A stretch of DNA of 64,000 nt from an uncultured Roseburia sp. (lineage in GTDB: Bacteria > Bacillota > Clostridia > Lachnospirales > Lachnospiraceae), in assembly GCA_934317215.1 (NCBI GenBank), contig CAKREH010000004.1, forward strand, positions 1-64,000, in the 5' to 3' direction. Positions 26,487-35,703 of this stretch are shown here, piece after piece. Each line of letters begins with the position of its first letter. The first letter of the stretch is position 1. Made by a program: the position numbers and the translations under genes. The notes beneath the pieces were generated by a model. That model saw only the letters and a list, made by a program, of their open reading frames with translations, was not told the origin of the DNA and did not search any database.

Positions 26487-28237
26487 AAAAAGTAGTGACA
26501 GACCAGCAGAAGACAACAGTAAAAAAAGTGCTTGATTACATCCGAAGATACTGGTTTTACCTTGGGTTATCGATCGTGCTTGCGGCAGTTACCGTGGCAT
26601 TGACTCTTTATATCCCGATCCTGACAGGACGCGCGGTTGACCTGATCATTACAAAGGGACAGGTTGATTTTGCAGGAATCCTTGTGATCTTAGAGCGTAT
26701 GGCGGTGGTGATTTTGCTCACGGCAGCCGCGCAGTGGATCATGAACGCATGCAACAACAAGATTACTTACAATGTGATCCGTGATATCAGGAAAGAAGCG
26801 TTTGAGCGGATCGAACATTTGCCGCTTAAGTATATTGATTCCCATTCTTATGGAGAGGTGGTCAGCCGTGTCATCGCGGATGTTGATCAGTTTGCAGATG
26901 GTCTTCTGATGGGATTTACACAGTTTTTTACCGGAATTGTGACAATTTTCGGTACACTGATCTTTATGCTGACGATCAGTGTGAATATCACGGTTGCGGT
27001 CGTGGTCATCACACCGTTATCATTGTTTGTTGCAAGTTTTATTGCAAAAAAGACATTTTCCATGTTCAAACTGCAGTCTGAGACGCGGGGCGAACAGACT
27101 GCTTTTATCGAAGAGATGGTTGGAAACCAGAAAGTCGTGCAGGCATTCTCACATGAGGATGAGGCGTTAGGGCAGTTTGATGAGATCAACGGAAGACTGC
27201 AGAAATATTCACTGCGCGCGATCTTCTTTTCAAGTATCACGAACCCGGCAACACGTTTTATCAACAGCCTTGTCTATGCGACAGTCGGTGTCGTCGGTGC
27301 ATTTCTTGCCATCAAAGGAAGCATTACAGTCGGACAGTTATCGAGTCTTTTAAGTTATGCGAACCAGTATACGAAGCCGTTTAACGAGATCTCCGGTGTC
27401 ATCACCGAGCTGCAGAATGCACTTGCCTGTGCTGCCCGGGTGTTTGAACTGATCGAGGAGCCGGTCGAGAAGCCGGATGCCGGGAATGCGAAAGTGATAG
27501 AGAAAGCGGACGGAAGCGTAGAACTGTCCCATGTATATTTCGCTTACACGCCGGAACAGAAGCTGATCGAAGATTTCAACCTTTCCGTACAGCCGGGACA
27601 GCGCGTGGCAATCGTAGGGCCTACGGGCTGTGGAAAGACGACACTCATCAATCTTCTGATGCGTTTTTATGATGTAAACAGTGGAGAAATCCGTGTCAGC
27701 GGAACACCGATCGATGAAATGACCAGAAAGAGCCTCAGAAGCAATTATGGTATGGTATTGCAGGAAACGTGGTTAAGGAGTGGAACGATCCGTGACAATA
27801 TCACGATGGGAAAACCGGATGCCACGGAGGAAGAGATCATCGCAGCAGCAAAAGCATCTCATGCGCACAGCTTTATCAAGCGTCTGCCAAAGGGATATGA
27901 TACCGTGATCTCGGAGGATGGCGGAAGTCTTTCGCAGGGACAGAAACAGCTCCTTTGTATCACGAGAGTCATGCTGTGTCTGCCGCCGATGCTGATCTTA
28001 GATGAGGCGACATCCTCGATTGATACGAGAACTGAGATCAAGATTCAGGAAGCATTTGCGCGTATGATGAAAGGACGTACCAGTTTCATCGTTGCACATC
28101 GTCTCTCCACGATCCGGGAAGCAGATATCATTCTTGTCATGCGGGATGGAAATATTGTGGAACAGGGAAAACATGAGGAACTGTTAGAGAAAAACGGATT
28201 TTATGCAAAACTGTATAACAGCCAGTTTGCAAAATAA
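26483..28237 (+). CDS. Heterodimeric ABC exporter, catalytic subunit
   Basis: A 584-residue partner of the preceding half-transporter. It has six membrane helices, Walker A GPTGCGKTT, Walker B MLILDEATSSID with the catalytic Glu, and switch His in IVAHRLSTI. Its own signature motif is altered (LSQGQKQ), which is expected because it pairs with the degenerate site of the partner. The ATG overlaps the upstream stop and AGGAGG lies before it. The operon ends in a large hairpin. Confidence 0.93.
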   Translation: MKKVVTDQQKTTVKKVLDYIRRYWFYLGLSIVLAAVTVALTLYIPILTGRAVDLIITKGQVDFAGILVILERMAVVILLTAAAQWIMNACNNKITYNVIRDIRKEAFERIEHLPLKYIDSHSYGEVVSRVIADVDQFADGLLMGFTQFFTGIVTIFGTLIFMLTISVNITVAVVVITPLSLFVASFIAKKTFSMFKLQSETRGEQTAFIEEMVGNQKVVQAFSHEDEALGQFDEINGRLQKYSLRAIFFSSITNPATRFINSLVYATVGVVGAFLAIKGSITVGQLSSLLSYANQYTKPFNEISGVITELQNALACAARVFELIEEPVEKPDAGNAKVIEKADGSVELSHVYFAYTPEQKLIEDFNLSVQPGQRVAIVGPTGCGKTTLINLLMRFYDVNSGEIRVSGTPIDEMTRKSLRSNYGMVLQETWLRSGTIRDNITMGKPDATEEEIIAAAKASHAHSFIKRLPKGYDTVISEDGGSLSQGQKQLLCITRVMLCLPPMLILDEATSSIDTRTEIKIQEAFARMMKGRTSFIVAHRLSTIREADIILVMRDGNIVEQGKHEELLEKNGFYAKLYNSQFAK

Positions 28238-28254
28238 AATGTAAGAAAAATAAG

Positions 28255-28335
28255 AACAGCCGGATTTTGAGGTGACCTGTGATCGTCAGATAATGAAGCA
28301 GCGGTCAGAATGTCTCAAAGTCCGGCTGTTTTTAT
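28255..28335 (+). terminator. Large hairpin terminator
   Basis: AACAGCCGGATTTTGAG (from 28255) pairs with CTCAAAGTCCGGCTGTT (from 28313), with a small nested GACC/GGTC stem in the loop, then a T run. It separates the ABC exporter genes from the cyclase gene. Confidence 0.85.
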
Positions 28336-28387
28336 GAAGTTCATTTGAAAGTGTTCAAAAAAGCATACAAAAAATAAGTGATATTTT

Positions 28388-28416
28388 TTGACAATTTATG
28401 ACAAAATGCATATAAT
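28388..28416 (+). promoter_or_regulatory. Consensus sigma-A promoter of the cyclase gene
   Basis: TTGACA (28388-28393), exactly 17 bases, then TATAAT (28411-28416): a perfect consensus, 37 bases before the start at 28453. Confidence 0.9.
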
Positions 28417-28452
28417 AGAACTATATCAGAAAGAAGAGAGAGAGGATTGCCG

Positions 28453-30126
28453 ATGAGGTCTTTACAGTCTAAATTTTTGGCTTTGACGGTAGGATGTGTA
28501 CTTCTTTCAGCGCTGGCGCTTGGATATGTTGGTTTTATATATACGCATAAACTTGTAAATGAGAATTCTGCGCAGTTCATGAATCTGTTTTGCGAGGATA
28601 AGGCAGAGGAGATCAATGCAACGCTGACAAGTATTGAACAGTCCGTGAATATGATTCAGGATTATACAATAGAACAGTATAACGAACTTGAAAAAAACGG
28701 GATGGACAAAGACAATACCGATGCGCTGGTAAAGAAAGTGCAGGAGGTTGCCTTACATACTGTGAAAAATACAGAAGGATCACGCGGAGTCTATATGAGA
28801 GTGAATCCGGAGCTTGCCGGTCCCCAGACGGGATTTTTCTGGTACAAGGATGAAAATGGCGAAGTTACGGAAGATTCCATTGTCGATTTTTCAAAATATG
28901 CACAGGATGATAAGGAGCATGTCGGCTGGTATTATGAGGCACTCGAAAAAGAAGAGGCGTTCTGGATGGAGCCGTATGACAATAAGAATAAAAATGACTG
29001 GATTATTTCTTATGTGGTGCCGATATACAGGGATGAAGACTTTATCGGTGTTTTAGGCATGGATATTGACATGGCACTGCTGAAAGAAAAGGTGGATTCT
29101 GTACAGATTTATGAGAGCGGTTATGCTTTCCTTGCAGGAGCAGATTATGTTATTTATTATCACCGTGATTACCCGGAAGGACTCGATGCAGCCAGTGTAC
29201 ATGGTAAGATCCGGAAGGTCTTAAATTTACTGTACAAAAAAGGAACACAGGATAATCTTGTCAGTTATAATCTTGATGGCATAAAGAGGAAAATGACTGC
29301 CAGACAGTTGGAAAATGGTATGCTTTTTGTTGTTATCGCACCGGCAAAGGAGATCAATGCGGCGAGTAACCGTATTATCCGATTGTTTTTGTTTTCAACG
29401 CTGTCTATCATGTTTATATCGGTTTTGATCACAATCCATGTTACCAGGAAAATGACGCGTCCGCTCAAAGAACTTACGGAAGCTGCACAGAAGGTTGCCG
29501 GTGGTGATCTTGAGGTCAATATCGACTGTGAATCCAAAGATGAGGTTGGTGTACTTGCAGACAGCGTGCAGCAGATGGTAAATCACCTGCGGCATTACAT
29601 TGACTATGTGAATGAGCAGGCGTATACGGATGCCTTGACAGGCGTTGCAAATAAAGCTGCATATAAAGAGTATGTGGATAAGTTAGATAAACGTGCGGCT
29701 GATGAGAAGATCAAATATGCGGTTGTGGTCATGGATATCAACAATCTGAAAAAGATCAATGACAATTTTGGACATGAGTTCGGTGACATGCTGATCAGGG
29801 ATGCAAGCAGACTGATACAAAAAGGATTTGAAGATCATATTGTATACCGTATCGGAGGAGACGAATTTGTGATCATTATCGAACAGGCCGAAAAGGCAGT
29901 ATGTGATGAATTGCTGAAAAATTTTGATGACGGCATTGTGGTTTTCAATAAAAACAATACAAAGTATGAACAGAAAATACAGATTGCGAGGGGAATCGCA
30001 TTTCATGAGCCGGACTGCATAGATTCTTTTATATCCGTATTCCGTGAAGCAGATCATGCAATGTATGAGAATAAGGTTATGCAGAAATCAATGCAGACTG
30101 CGCCGCCTGCTGCGGGACAGTCTTAG
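28453..30126 (+). CDS. Membrane diguanylate cyclase: dCache-HAMP-GGDEF
   Basis: A 557-residue signalling enzyme that makes cyclic di-GMP. Membrane helix (about 10-32), a double-cache sensor (to about 300, including VGWYYEAL and WIISYVVPIYRD segments), second helix near 310-330, HAMP (RPLKELTEAAQKVAGGD), coiled linker, then GGDEF domain with the active-site motif intact at 468-472. No RxxD inhibitory site is seen in the usual place, so product feedback may be absent. The ATG at 28453 follows GAGAGAGAGG. Expression starts from a consensus promoter. The next gene, 28 bases on, is a chemoreceptor lacking a sensor domain. Confidence 0.93.
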   Translation: MRSLQSKFLALTVGCVLLSALALGYVGFIYTHKLVNENSAQFMNLFCEDKAEEINATLTSIEQSVNMIQDYTIEQYNELEKNGMDKDNTDALVKKVQEVALHTVKNTEGSRGVYMRVNPELAGPQTGFFWYKDENGEVTEDSIVDFSKYAQDDKEHVGWYYEALEKEEAFWMEPYDNKNKNDWIISYVVPIYRDEDFIGVLGMDIDMALLKEKVDSVQIYESGYAFLAGADYVIYYHRDYPEGLDAASVHGKIRKVLNLLYKKGTQDNLVSYNLDGIKRKMTARQLENGMLFVVIAPAKEINAASNRIIRLFLFSTLSIMFISVLITIHVTRKMTRPLKELTEAAQKVAGGDLEVNIDCESKDEVGVLADSVQQMVNHLRHYIDYVNEQAYTDALTGVANKAAYKEYVDKLDKRAADEKIKYAVVVMDINNLKKINDNFGHEFGDMLIRDASRLIQKGFEDHIVYRIGGDEFVIIIEQAEKAVCDELLKNFDDGIVVFNKNNTKYEQKIQIARGIAFHEPDCIDSFISVFREADHAMYENKVMQKSMQTAPPAAGQS

Positions 30127-30154
30127 GTAATAAAAACAGATGGAGGATAAAAAA

Positions 30155-31459
30155 ATGGGCGAGGATAAAAAGATGGCATGGAAAAAACTGCTAAGCGTTT
30201 TTGGTGTGTTTTTCCTGATTATGGCAGTATGGCAGATCGTTGTACTAGAGCTGTTGAAAAATGGAGTGATCGGCACAATGGTTGCGATGATACTGATCTG
30301 TGCTGCAACAGTAATCATTTTCGGGTTAGTGTTTGCATCGATCAGGACACTTTTGGATGTTTTCAGACAGCTTATGGGCGAAGGTACAGAGGCAGGAGGT
30401 TCCGGTGGTGTTGCAGAGAAGGTCAATAAACTTGCGGAGAAAGATAGTGAGATCGGACAGCTTGTACGTACATTTCAGGAGTCGGTCAGTTCGTTTTCAC
30501 AGGTTGTGCTTGGAATCAAAAAAGCGACAAAGGAACTCGGAGAGGTTTCAGAGGATTTTAAACATATCTTTAAGAGCATGACAACTTCCCTGGATCAGAC
30601 AGGAAAGGCAGTGACTGCCATTACGGACAATACAATCTCCCAGGCAGATCACACCGTTGATATGAAAGACAAGATTGATGCTATCAGCAGAACGATTGAT
30701 GAGATTGCTGAAAATGTATCTATGTTAGCACAGAGTGCCGAGCATATGAAAGAGAGCAACAAAGCAGCAGAAGCAATCATGGAGGAACTTGTAAATATCA
30801 GCAAAGAGAGCGGCATTGCGATTGAAAATGTAAGACAGCAGACAGATCTGACCAACCAGTCAGCGCAGGAGATCCGTACGGCAACAGAGATCATAGCCGG
30901 AATTTCTAATCAGACAAACCTTCTTGCATTGAATGCAAGCATTGAGGCTGCAAGAGCAGGGGAACATGGAAGAGGATTTGCAGTTGTTGCGGAAGAGATC
31001 CGTACGTTAGCAGATCAGTCAAGAGAATCAACAGAGCAGATCAACCAGATTGTCAATACATTGATTGACAATTCAAATATCAGTGTAGAGATCACGCAGA
31101 AGGTATCAGAAGCGTTTGTAAAACAGAATGAAAAGATTCATGATACAGAAGAGATTTTCCGTTCACTGAATGAGGAAATCAAGAATACAAGCGATGCGGT
31201 AGATGGAATCAGTGAAGAAGTAAGTGCGTTAGATGATCATAAGACTGTGATCGAGAGTGGAATCACATCTCTGACAGAGTTTGCGGAGCAGAATGCTGAC
31301 AGCGCCAAAGTAACGACCGAGAATATGGAAGAATTCCAGCAGATCGTTGACCAGTGCAATCAGGCGACAGAGCGGATTGTGACAGTATCAGATGAGCTGG
31401 TAGGTTACCTCGGAAAAGTAAACGCAAATGTAAAAGATAAAATAGGTGGACGTAATTAA
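30155..31459 (+). CDS. Methyl-accepting chemotaxis-type protein without sensor domain
   Basis: A 434-residue receptor. Two membrane helices (about 12-32 and 40-60) are joined by only a few residues, so there is no room for an extracellular ligand domain. The long cytoplasmic coil carries the kinase-binding tip [34 protein letters not shown]. The ATG at 30155 is chosen since GGAGG lies 7 bases upstream; the earlier ATG overlaps that site. Closely following the cyclase gene, it may sense intracellular or membrane state. A hairpin terminator lies just after it. Confidence 0.9.
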   Translation: MGEDKKMAWKKLLSVFGVFFLIMAVWQIVVLELLKNGVIGTMVAMILICAATVIIFGLVFASIRTLLDVFRQLMGEGTEAGGSGGVAEKVNKLAEKDSEIGQLVRTFQESVSSFSQVVLGIKKATKELGEVSEDFKHIFKSMTTSLDQTGKAVTAITDNTISQADHTVDMKDKIDAISRTIDEIAENVSMLAQSAEHMKESNKAAEAIMEELVNISKESGIAIENVRQQTDLTNQSAQEIRTATEIIAGISNQTNLLALNASIEAARAGEHGRGFAVVAEEIRTLADQSRESTEQINQIVNTLIDNSNISVEITQKVSEAFVKQNEKIHDTEEIFRSLNEEIKNTSDAVDGISEEVSALDDHKTVIESGITSLTEFAEQNADSAKVTTENMEEFQQIVDQCNQATERIVTVSDELVGYLGKVNANVKDKIGGRN

Positions 31460-31485
31460 AAAATAAATCGGAAATGGAGAAAAGA

Positions 31486-31516
31486 GTACCGCATGAGCAA
31501 TTGTGCGGTATTTTTC
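31486..31516 (+). terminator. Terminator hairpin overlapping a possible start codon
   Basis: TACCGCA pairs with TGCGGTA, followed by TTTTTC. The hairpin contains the ATG at 31493 that opens the longest cardiolipin synthase frame. Confidence 0.7.
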
Positions 31517-33064
31517 AATACTATGAGAACAGAACAGAAAACATCAGTAAAAAACAGCATAGGAAGACTTGTCTTTGTCGGAATCAGTGTCTTGCTTCAG
31601 GTGATATGGATCATCAACCTTTTCTTATGGCTGAACCGTTATTCAGCGGCAATTTCCCTTTTTTCCACGCTGATCGCAGTCTCAGTTGTCTTTGCAATAT
31701 ACGGAACGCATGGAAATATGGCATTTAAAGTGCCATGGATGCTTCTGATTGCAGCTTTTCCGATTTTTGGACTATGTGTGTTTCTGCTATTCGGGCGCTC
31801 GAATCTGACGAGGAGCATGAAAAAACGTTATGAATTGATCGATAAGGAGCTTTTTCCTTTTTTAAACAGTGATGAGGAGGTTACAAAAGAACTTCAGAAA
31901 AAAGATTTGTCGATTGCAAATCAGTCAGATTATATCTGGAAATACGGGCATTATCCGGTATACCATAACACGGATGTGGCATTTTATGCGGATGCGTCAC
32001 AGGGGCTGGAGGCACAGCTTGCAGAACTGAAAAAAGCAGAACATTTTATTTTTATGGAGTACCATGCAATCGAGCAGGCGGAATCGTTTGAGCGGATTTT
32101 AAACGTTTTAAAAGACAGAGCTGCACACGGTGTGGAGGTGCGTATTTTTTATGATGATGTCGGAAGTATCGGTTTTATCAATCGTGATTTCCGCAAACGC
32201 ATGGAAGAAAATGACATTGCATGCCGTGTATTTAATCCGATTATTCCGGTATTGTCCGTATTTATGAATAACCGGGATCACAGAAAGATCACGGTGATCG
32301 ATGGAAAGGTGGGATTTACAGGGGGATATAACCTTGCAAATGAGTATTTTAACATTACCCACCCGTACGGACACTGGAAGGATACCGGTATCCGCTTAGA
32401 GGGGGATGCGGTAAAAAGCCTTACCATCATGTTTCTTGAAATGTGGAATGCCGTGAAAAAAACAGATCAGGATTATCAGAAGTATCTGCCAGAGACAGAT
32501 TATCAGGCGAAACGGGATGGTTTTATCCAGCCATATGCGGACAGTCCGTTAGATGACGAGCACGTCGGAGAGAGTGTTTATATGAATCTCATTGCACATG
32601 CAAAAAAGGAGATTTATTTCACAACACCGTATCTGATCATCACAGATGAGATGAACCGGGCACTGGGACTTGCAGCAAAACGTGGGGTGGATGTGCGGAT
32701 CGTCACACCGGGAATCCCGGATAAAAAACTGATCTACAAAGTGACACGTTCTTATTATGCAGGACTGGTGCGTCAGGGGGTGCGTATTTATGAATACACA
32801 CCTGGATTTATTCATGCAAAACAGTGTGTCTGCGACGGGGAAGCGGCAACCTGTGGCACGATCAATATGGATTATCGCAGTTTGTATCTTCATTTTGAAA
32901 ATGGGGCTTTTTTGTACAACTGTGATGCGGTGAAGGAAATGCGGAAGGATTTTGAACATATTTTTGCCGAGAGTACGGAAGTGACAGAAAAATATAAGAG
33001 CGGGCGATCCGCTGTTTTGCGTGAAACCCAGTGCCTTCTGCGGTTGTTTGCACCTTTGATGTAA
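31493..33064 (+). CDS. cls: Cardiolipin synthase (phospholipase D family)
   Basis: A membrane enzyme that joins two phosphatidylglycerols into cardiolipin. Two membrane helices occur at the N terminus (LVFVGISVLLQVIWIINLF and AISLFSTLIAVSVVFAIY). Both HKD motifs are present: NNRDHRKITVIDGKVGFTGG and IHAKQCVCDGEAATCGTINMD. Length is 523 residues from 31493, or 513 from the ATG at 31523. The first ATG lies inside a terminator hairpin, and neither has an ideal ribosome binding site, so the start is uncertain. The rest is normal for the family. Confidence 0.92.
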   Translation: MSNCAVFFNTMRTEQKTSVKNSIGRLVFVGISVLLQVIWIINLFLWLNRYSAAISLFSTLIAVSVVFAIYGTHGNMAFKVPWMLLIAAFPIFGLCVFLLFGRSNLTRSMKKRYELIDKELFPFLNSDEEVTKELQKKDLSIANQSDYIWKYGHYPVYHNTDVAFYADASQGLEAQLAELKKAEHFIFMEYHAIEQAESFERILNVLKDRAAHGVEVRIFYDDVGSIGFINRDFRKRMEENDIACRVFNPIIPVLSVFMNNRDHRKITVIDGKVGFTGGYNLANEYFNITHPYGHWKDTGIRLEGDAVKSLTIMFLEMWNAVKKTDQDYQKYLPETDYQAKRDGFIQPYADSPLDDEHVGESVYMNLIAHAKKEIYFTTPYLIITDEMNRALGLAAKRGVDVRIVTPGIPDKKLIYKVTRSYYAGLVRQGVRIYEYTPGFIHAKQCVCDGEAATCGTINMDYRSLYLHFENGAFLYNCDAVKEMRKDFEHIFAESTEVTEKYKSGRSAVLRETQCLLRLFAPLM

Positions 33065-33192
33065 AAAACGTTTGTTTGAAATCTTCACAGAAGTTTAAAT
33101 AAATTTTTGGTAAAAGTATGGTAAAATAGTAATTAGAAGGTAACCGGTCAGGAGAAGCCGTTACAAAATAATGTTTCTAAGGAGAAAGTCAA

Positions 33193-33885
33193 ATGGAGTA
33201 CATGGATATTGAAACAGTCAAGGAACTAGATCATGTTTTTGGGGACATTGAGGAGTTGCAGAAGTTTCGCTGTCTGATGATGCAGTACGAATGTGCGATG
33301 TTAGAGGTAAAGACAAAGCTGGATGTATTAAATACAGAGCTGTCGGTCCAGAACAGCAGAAACCCGATCGAGTCGATAAAATGCAGGATCAAGGAACCGG
33401 ACAGTATCATGAAGAAAATGAAGCGTCAGGAAATCCCGTTTTCAGTGGACAACATTGAAAAAAATTTAAATGATATCGCAGGTGTCCGCGTTATCTGCTC
33501 TTTTCCGGATGACATTTATACATTAGCGGATTATCTGGAAAAGCAGGATGACATCAAACTCATCAAGAAAAAAGATTACATCAGCCATCCGAAGCCGAAT
33601 GGCTACCGCAGCCTCCATTTGATTCTTGAAGTGCCGATTTTTCTGACCAACGAGAAAAAGATGATGCGCGTGGAAGTGCAGTTCCGTACCATTGCAATGG
33701 ATTTCTGGGCGAGCCTGGAGCACAAGTTAAAATACAAAAAAGATATAGACAATGCACAGGTCATTTCACAGGATCTCTGTTTCTGTGCGGAGCTGATCTC
33801 ACAGTTAGACGGCAGGATGCAGCAGATCAGGGAGCGGCTGGAGGAGAAGAAAGATGATACACAATCCAATATTACCGGGGTTTAA
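33193..33885 (+). CDS. Small alarmone synthetase (RelA/SpoT domain, RelQ-like)
   Basis: A 230-residue (p)ppGpp synthetase with only the RelA_SpoT catalytic domain: ESIKCRIKEPDSIMKKMKR, DIAGVRVICSF, KPNGYRSLHLIL and VEVQFRTIAMDFWASLEHKLKYKK. No hydrolase or regulatory domains. Such proteins make alarmone during cell wall or other stress. The ribosome binding site is AAGGAG. The last about 12 codons overlap the start of a glycosidase remnant, so the present C-terminal tail (DDTQSNITGV) may be new sequence created by a deletion. Confidence 0.92.
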   Translation: MEYMDIETVKELDHVFGDIEELQKFRCLMMQYECAMLEVKTKLDVLNTELSVQNSRNPIESIKCRIKEPDSIMKKMKRQEIPFSVDNIEKNLNDIAGVRVICSFPDDIYTLADYLEKQDDIKLIKKKDYISHPKPNGYRSLHLILEVPIFLTNEKKMMRVEVQFRTIAMDFWASLEHKLKYKKDIDNAQVISQDLCFCAELISQLDGRMQQIRERLEEKKDDTQSNITGV

Positions 33886-33901
33886 TCCAGACCCCGGATA
33901 C
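33854..33901 (+). pseudogene. GH43 glycosidase, N-terminal remnant
   Basis: A short frame with a good GAGGAGAAGAAAG site reads MIHNPILPGFNPDP then stops at GY. The NPILPGFNPDP segment is the hallmark first strand of GH43 xylosidases/arabinofuranosidases, where NPDPS(I/C) follows. About 500 residues are missing. The start overlaps the 3' end of the alarmone synthetase gene, in another frame. Confidence 0.7.
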
Positions 33902-33971
33902 TGAGAAAGTCGATTTAAAGAAACTGCCGGGTGCAAAGGGAATCCAGGCGCCGTGGAGTGAGCCGGTTTAA
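33888..33971 (+). pseudogene. Unidentified 3' gene tail next to the GH43 remnant
   Basis: Directly after the GH43 remnant another frame reads TEKVDLKKLPGAKGIQAPWSEPV and stops at 33971. It looks like a protein C terminus, but I cannot name the family. It is probably the other end of the deletion that removed the glycosidase. It ends next to the convergent aminotransferase gene. Confidence 0.35.
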
Positions 33972-33976
33972 ACAGA

Positions 33977-35119
33977 TCAGTCCTGAAACTCCCTGTAATG
34001 TTTCAAAAACAGATCCGCAAGATTTCCCTGAAGCGTTACCCCAAGATCGGTCAGAGCAGCGGAGAGTGCTTCTAAAGCAGGAACCATATGTTCTAATCTT
34101 GCGTTTTCACCCATGTGTCCGATACGGATCACTTTTCCGGACAATTCATCAAAGGAGCCGGCAAGCATAATGTTATATTTTGTGCGCATCTCATCTAAGA
34201 TGGATTTTGCATCGGTACATTCCGGAATATCAAAAACCGTTACGGTGTTGGAGTAACCGCTTTGCAGATGAAGTTTTAATCCTGCCTCTTTGACGGCTGC
34301 CCTGGTGGCGGAACCGATCCTTGCATGGCGTTCATACAGGGTTTTATCACCAGCGATCAGGTTAAATGCAGCGCGCAGACCGTAGATATCGCTGATCGGC
34401 ATGGTGTAAGGAAACCATTTCTTCTCATAGTAACCGTCGAAAGCCATCAGATTTGCATAGAAAGATGCAATCGGAGTTTTACGGTTTTTCATTTTTTCTT
34501 TTGCATCATCACTCACCACAACAAAAGTAAGACCAGGAGGTGCGGAAACTGCTTTCTGGGAACCACCGCAGAGAAGATCGATCTGAAAGTCATCAACGCA
34601 GACTCTCTCACCAAACATGCCGGAAACGGAGTCGACGACCGTTAAGATGCCATACTGTTTGAGCAGCGGACAGATTCTGCTGATATCATTTAACATCCCA
34701 CTCGGTGTGTCACAGTGGACAACGGTGGCATAAGCGTAGTCGTGATGATCTTTTAAGTATTCCGCGAGTGCGTCCACATCCAAAGTGTTCTCGTAATCGG
34801 CATGGTAAAGTTCCGGGATGCCGCCATACATGCTGACAAAGTCAGCAAATCCTTTACCATAGATACCGTTGTCAATGACAAGTATTTTATCGTCCGGCTC
34901 TGTCAGGGAAGCGCAGGCAGCTTCCAGTCCTAAAATTCCTTCCCCGTCTAAAATCAGCGTCTCATTTTTCGTGCCAAGAAGGCTGCTGATCAGCTCGCAG
35001 GTCTCTTTGTAAAAATCATAAAATTCTTCATCCAGATCAGGATTTGTGCAGGCAAAACTGCGCGCACGTCTTACTGTTTCCGGAACCTGGGTCGGTCCGG
35101 GAGTCATGATCTTGTACAT
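33977..35119 (-). CDS. Class V aminotransferase (alanine/serine-glyoxylate type)
   Basis: A 380-residue PLP enzyme. The N terminus MTPGPTQVPETV is the family start, and the PLP-binding lysine is in GGSQKAVSAPPGL. Other family marks are VHCDTPSGMLND and the substrate-contact Arg in KVIRIGHMGE near the C terminus. Relatives transfer amino groups among alanine, serine, glyoxylate or aminoethylphosphonate. It lies 26 bases downstream of an ECF transporter S-component gene on the same strand, so the two probably share a transcript. Confidence 0.88.
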   Translation of the reverse strand: MYKIMTPGPTQVPETVRRARSFACTNPDLDEEFYDFYKETCELISSLLGTKNETLILDGEGILGLEAACASLTEPDDKILVIDNGIYGKGFADFVSMYGGIPELYHADYENTLDVDALAEYLKDHHDYAYATVVHCDTPSGMLNDISRICPLLKQYGILTVVDSVSGMFGERVCVDDFQIDLLCGGSQKAVSAPPGLTFVVVSDDAKEKMKNRKTPIASFYANLMAFDGYYEKKWFPYTMPISDIYGLRAAFNLIAGDKTLYERHARIGSATRAAVKEAGLKLHLQSGYSNTVTVFDIPECTDAKSILDEMRTKYNIMLAGSFDELSGKVIRIGHMGENARLEHMVPALEALSAALTDLGVTLQGNLADLFLKHYREFQD

Positions 35120-35145
35120 ACGAATCCTCTTTTCTGAAAAATAAA

Positions 35146-35703
35146 TTATTTAAAAATAATCTTGTTTGCTGCTTTGCGAAGCGGCTCGATAACGATCAGA
35201 ACCACAACGGCTGCAACACCGATCTGTACCAGATTTCCAGGAATGGAAGTAACCGGTGTGATCCAGTTTCCATAGATAATTCCTTCTGCGATATAGTAGC
35301 CGGCTACTTTGATCACGCAGGCAGCAGCGATTGCAAGTGCATCAAAGCCAAGACCGTGATGTTTTTCTGTAATTGCGCCGACTACATAACCCATGATGGC
35401 TACGATCACAAAAGTGAAAGGTGCCCATGCAGTCCAGCCGGAGAGCAGATCAAAAAGTCCCATGCCAATGCCGCCGGCGAGTGCACCACTTTTTTTGCCA
35501 AATAAAATCGCGCAGATGAAAAGTGGAACGTTGCCAAGGTGGATCAGTCCGCCGTTTGCGGTGATCGGAAGTCTGACATTGACGAATGCGGTAAATACAT
35601 AGGTCAGTGCGATGAAAAGTGCCGTGATAGTCAGAAACTGTACCTGACCGATTGAATTTTCTGCTTTTGCAGCTGTTGTAGCTGTTGTAGATGTTGTGCT
35701 CAT
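35146..35703 (-). CDS. ECF transporter S-component
   Basis: A 185-residue substrate-binding membrane subunit of an energy-coupling-factor vitamin transporter. About six helices are predicted after an unusual Ser/Thr/Ala-rich N-terminal tail (STTSTTATTAAKAENS). The LGNVPLFICAILFGKKSGALAGGIG segment is the S-component signature for binding the ECF module. Shared EcfA/A'/T genes are not in the window. The family resembles HmpT-like proteins, but the ligand is not decided by sequence; the coupled aminotransferase gene may hint at a PLP-related or amino compound. AGGAGAAAAGA lies before the ATG. Confidence 0.85.
   Translation of the reverse strand: MSTTSTTATTAAKAENSIGQVQFLTITALFIALTYVFTAFVNVRLPITANGGLIHLGNVPLFICAILFGKKSGALAGGIGMGLFDLLSGWTAWAPFTFVIVAIMGYVVGAITEKHHGLGFDALAIAAACVIKVAGYYIAEGIIYGNWITPVTSIPGNLVQIGVAAVVVLIVIEPLRKAANKIIFK

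Noticed and set aside
33931..34170. 79-codon plus-strand frame next to the GH43 remnant
   Set aside because: It runs antisense into the aminotransferase gene and shows no family likeness or ribosome site.
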